A stretch of 7,477 nt of DNA from Silvimonas sp. JCM 19000 (GTDB taxonomy: Bacteria > Pseudomonadota > Gammaproteobacteria > Burkholderiales > Chitinibacteraceae): contig BBFD01000201.1 of assembly GCA_001313065.1 (NCBI GenBank), positions 1-7,477 of the forward strand. The letters are read 5' to 3'. Below the pieces are notes generated by a model. That model searched no databases. It saw only the letters and a program-made list of their open reading frames with translations, and was not told where the DNA came from. The position numbers were made by a program, and so were the translations under genes. Shown here one piece after another: positions 6,623-7,477 of this stretch; within the stretch, counting starts at the first letter, position 1, and each line of letters starts with the position of its first letter.

Positions 6623-6623
6623 C
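6604..6623. repeat. Dyad over the -35/spacer of the leftward promoter (operator candidate)
   Basis: GTTGCA (6604-6609) and TGCAAC (6618-6623) are perfect inverted half-sites separated by 8 bases. They span almost exactly the spacer and -35 of the minus-strand promoter, where a repressor would block it. Half-site length and spacing suit a dimeric helix-turn-helix protein. Confidence 0.4.
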
Positions 6624-6635
6624 CGCGCAGCGCGC

Positions 6636-6669
6636 GCCGCCGCCGTCAGCCTTACCTGCGGCGGCTTTT
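6636..6669 (+). terminator. GC-rich stem-loop followed by a short T run
   Basis: GCCGCCGC (6636-6643) and GCGGCGGC (6658-6665) form 8-base arms around a 14-base loop, followed by TTTT. It has terminator shape on the plus strand and could end read-through from the 88-aa gene, but simple GCC repeats can also pair by chance. Confidence 0.35.
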
Positions 6670-6696
6670 GCCGTCTGATTGGTCAAGCGCGCCAGC

Positions 6697-6772
6697 GACC
6701 AGCGGCTGACCGGGCAAGACAAGCGCGATCTTCCGAATATTAATTTCCGCTTATATTTATTGGCCGCTGGTC
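6697..6772. repeat. Perfect 10-base inverted repeat around an AT-rich core
   Basis: GACCAGCGGC and GCCGCTGGTC are exact complements 56 bases apart. The enclosed DNA is strikingly AT-rich for this window and contains the best -10 candidate for the lipoprotein gene. It could be a pair of regulator sites flanking a promoter, or arms of a long RNA stem. Confidence 0.45.
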
Positions 6773-6849
6773 CGCGCTGTTTTTTTTCTTGCAGCTGGCG
6801 TGGCACGCATCCAGTAAAAAATCTCGAGAATTAAAAAAAGGAGCATCGC

Positions 6850-7309
6850 ATGCGCTGCCTTTGCCTGCCTGCCCTGCTGATCTGCACCTTGCTTGGCGCC
6901 TGCGCCATCGACCACCGCCCGGCCCCGAAATCGCCATGGGTGGCCGATTGTTTTAGCCAATCGCACGCCCACTTACACGCCCGTGCCGTCCGCCCCGGCA
7001 GAAAAGCCCCGCCGCAAAGCCAAAAGCAGCAAAGCCAGCAAAGTCGCCGCCGCGCGCCCCGCCGCTGGCAGTTTGTTTGCGCGCCTCAAGCCAGGCATGA
7101 ACCGCCGCCAGGTCGAAGCCTTGATCGGCCTGCCAGGCGACGTCCGCAGCACGCGCGCCCCCTTGGGCAAGGCCGCGAGCAGTCCGACCGAAGTGGCCGT
7201 CATCAGCGAAGAAACCTTCTATCGCAACGAAGGCAGCCTGGTGTTTGGCAAAGGCGGCACCGTGCTGACGCGCATCAATGTCGATCCGGCGAGCGCAGGC
7301 ATTCAGTAA
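6850..7309 (+). CDS. BamE/SmpA-like small outer-membrane lipoprotein (one frame break)
   Basis: ATG 6850 follows AAGGAG at 6 bases. The start encodes a short lipoprotein signal peptide with a clear lipobox, MRCLCLPALLICTLLGAC, so the mature chain should begin at Cys18 and be lipidated. A Pro/Lys/Ala-rich linker (P-V-P-S-A-P-A-E-K-P-R-R-K-A-K) leads to a folded domain of BamE/SmpA/OmlA type: F-A-R-L-K-P-G-M-N-R-R-Q-V-E-A-L-I-G-L-P-G-D-V matches the 'L-x-x-G-M-x-x-x-Q-V-x-x-x-x-G-x-P' pattern, and E-E-T-F-Y then L-V-F-G-K-G-G-T-V-L-T-R-I matches the last strands. The signal peptide and the domain are in different frames; removing one T from the T4 run at about 6950-6953 joins them (D-C-L-A-N-R-T-P-T) and gives 152 aa. 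Family members help outer-membrane protein assembly or stabilise the envelope; true BamE identity is not shown, since many paralogues share the fold. Confidence 0.75.
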
Positions 7310-7310
7310 C

Positions 7311-7477
7311 TCAAGCGCTGGCCAGATATGGGCTGGGCTGGCGTGCCAGCGTCTGTAGCACGATGTCGCGCAGGCGCTGCACGGCTGGCGCGGGATTGGC
7401 TTGATGCCGATGCAGTGCCAGGCCCAATTGCGGCAAGCCAGGCAGAGCGGGCAAGCCGGCGCTGCGCAAGGCGAGCG
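7311..7477 (-). CDS. LysR-type transcriptional regulator, last 55 codons (5' part beyond the window)
   Basis: A minus-strand frame runs from the window edge to TGA at 7313-7311 without a stop. It reads L-A-L-R-S-A-G-L-P-A-L-P-G-L-P-Q-L-G-L-A-L-H-R-H, then A-P-A-V-Q-R-L-R-D-I-V-L-Q-T-L. This is the pattern of the C-terminal strand and final helix of LysR effector domains, in which a hydrophobic L-x-L-x-x-H/R-x strand is followed by an amphipathic helix with V-x-x-L-x-x-x-L. It converges on the lipoprotein gene with only one base between the stops. The fragment is short, so the family call is moderate and no ligand can be named. Confidence 0.55.
   Translation of the reverse strand, partial: LALRSAGLPALPGLPQLGLALHRHQANPAPAVQRLRDIVLQTLARQPSPYLASA

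Larger units (their letters stand above)
6624..6849. other. Intergenic region with inverted repeats and AT-rich leader
   Basis: I see no gene here. A GC-rich inverted repeat at 6636-6665 is followed by TTTT. A second, perfect 10-base pair (GACCAGCGGC at 6697-6706, GCCGCTGGTC at 6763-6772) encloses an AT-rich stretch containing TATATT (6752-6757), a possible -10 for the lipoprotein gene but without a good -35. A T8 run lies at 6780-6787. The region ends in AAGGAG (6838-6843), the ribosome site of the gene at 6850. An open minus-strand frame at 6582-6806 resembles no protein I know and crosses the repeats. Confidence 0.5.

Noticed and set aside
6582..6806. Minus-strand frame of 74 codons upstream of the leftward promoter
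   Set aside because: It spans several inverted repeats, includes the promoter itself and shows no recognisable protein pattern.
1..7477. CRISPR arrays, tRNA or rRNA genes, insertion sequences, prophage or toxin-antitoxin genes
   Set aside because: I found no spaced direct repeats, cloverleaf, rRNA-like stretch, transposase motif or integrase; the window appears to be ordinary chromosome.

Overview
The window looks like chromosomal DNA of a flagellated, GC-rich Gram-negative proteobacterium. A betaproteobacterium, perhaps of the Neisseriales, fits the mix of an ArgP-type LysR regulator, a single-chain iron-sulfur serine dehydratase, an sCache chemoreceptor and a FlxA-like protein. That placement is a judgement from gene families and composition, not a search. 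There is no rRNA, tRNA, CRISPR array, transposase or phage gene.

Layout from left to right: the end of a LysR-type regulator (+); a convergent hairpin terminator; a methyl-accepting chemotaxis protein (-); an NTF2/SnoaL-like small protein (-); a complete argP-like regulator (+); sdaA, L-serine dehydratase (-), convergent with argP; a FlxA-like flagellar-regulon protein (+) behind a sigma-28-like promoter; about 0.5 kb with no confident gene; a small unknown protein (+); a minus-strand promoter and terminator pair that may make a short RNA; a BamE-like small lipoprotein (+); and the last 55 codons of another LysR-type regulator (-).

The dominant signal is the state of the reading frames. Six of the eight larger genes are broken by single-base shifts, about 16 in 7.5 kb, yet the protein on each side of every break is well conserved. 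Restoring one base at each point gives whole proteins of normal family length: chemoreceptor about 539 aa, ArgP about 297-298, SdaA 466, FlxA-like 124, lipoprotein 152. Most breaks lie in or beside short homopolymers and most are missing bases. The simplest reading is uncorrected sequencing or consensus error rather than mass pseudogene formation. Gene spans below are therefore for the reconstructed genes, with the break points listed.

Functionally this is a mixed housekeeping and motility neighbourhood. The chemoreceptor and the FlxA-like protein belong to the flagellar/chemotaxis regulon, and each has a plausible sigma-28 box. SdaA degrades serine to pyruvate and ArgP senses basic amino acids. 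The least expected item is the compact minus-strand transcription unit at about 6517-6622: a perfect TATAAT, a dyad over its -35/spacer, about 70 nt of non-coding sequence, then a textbook intrinsic terminator.
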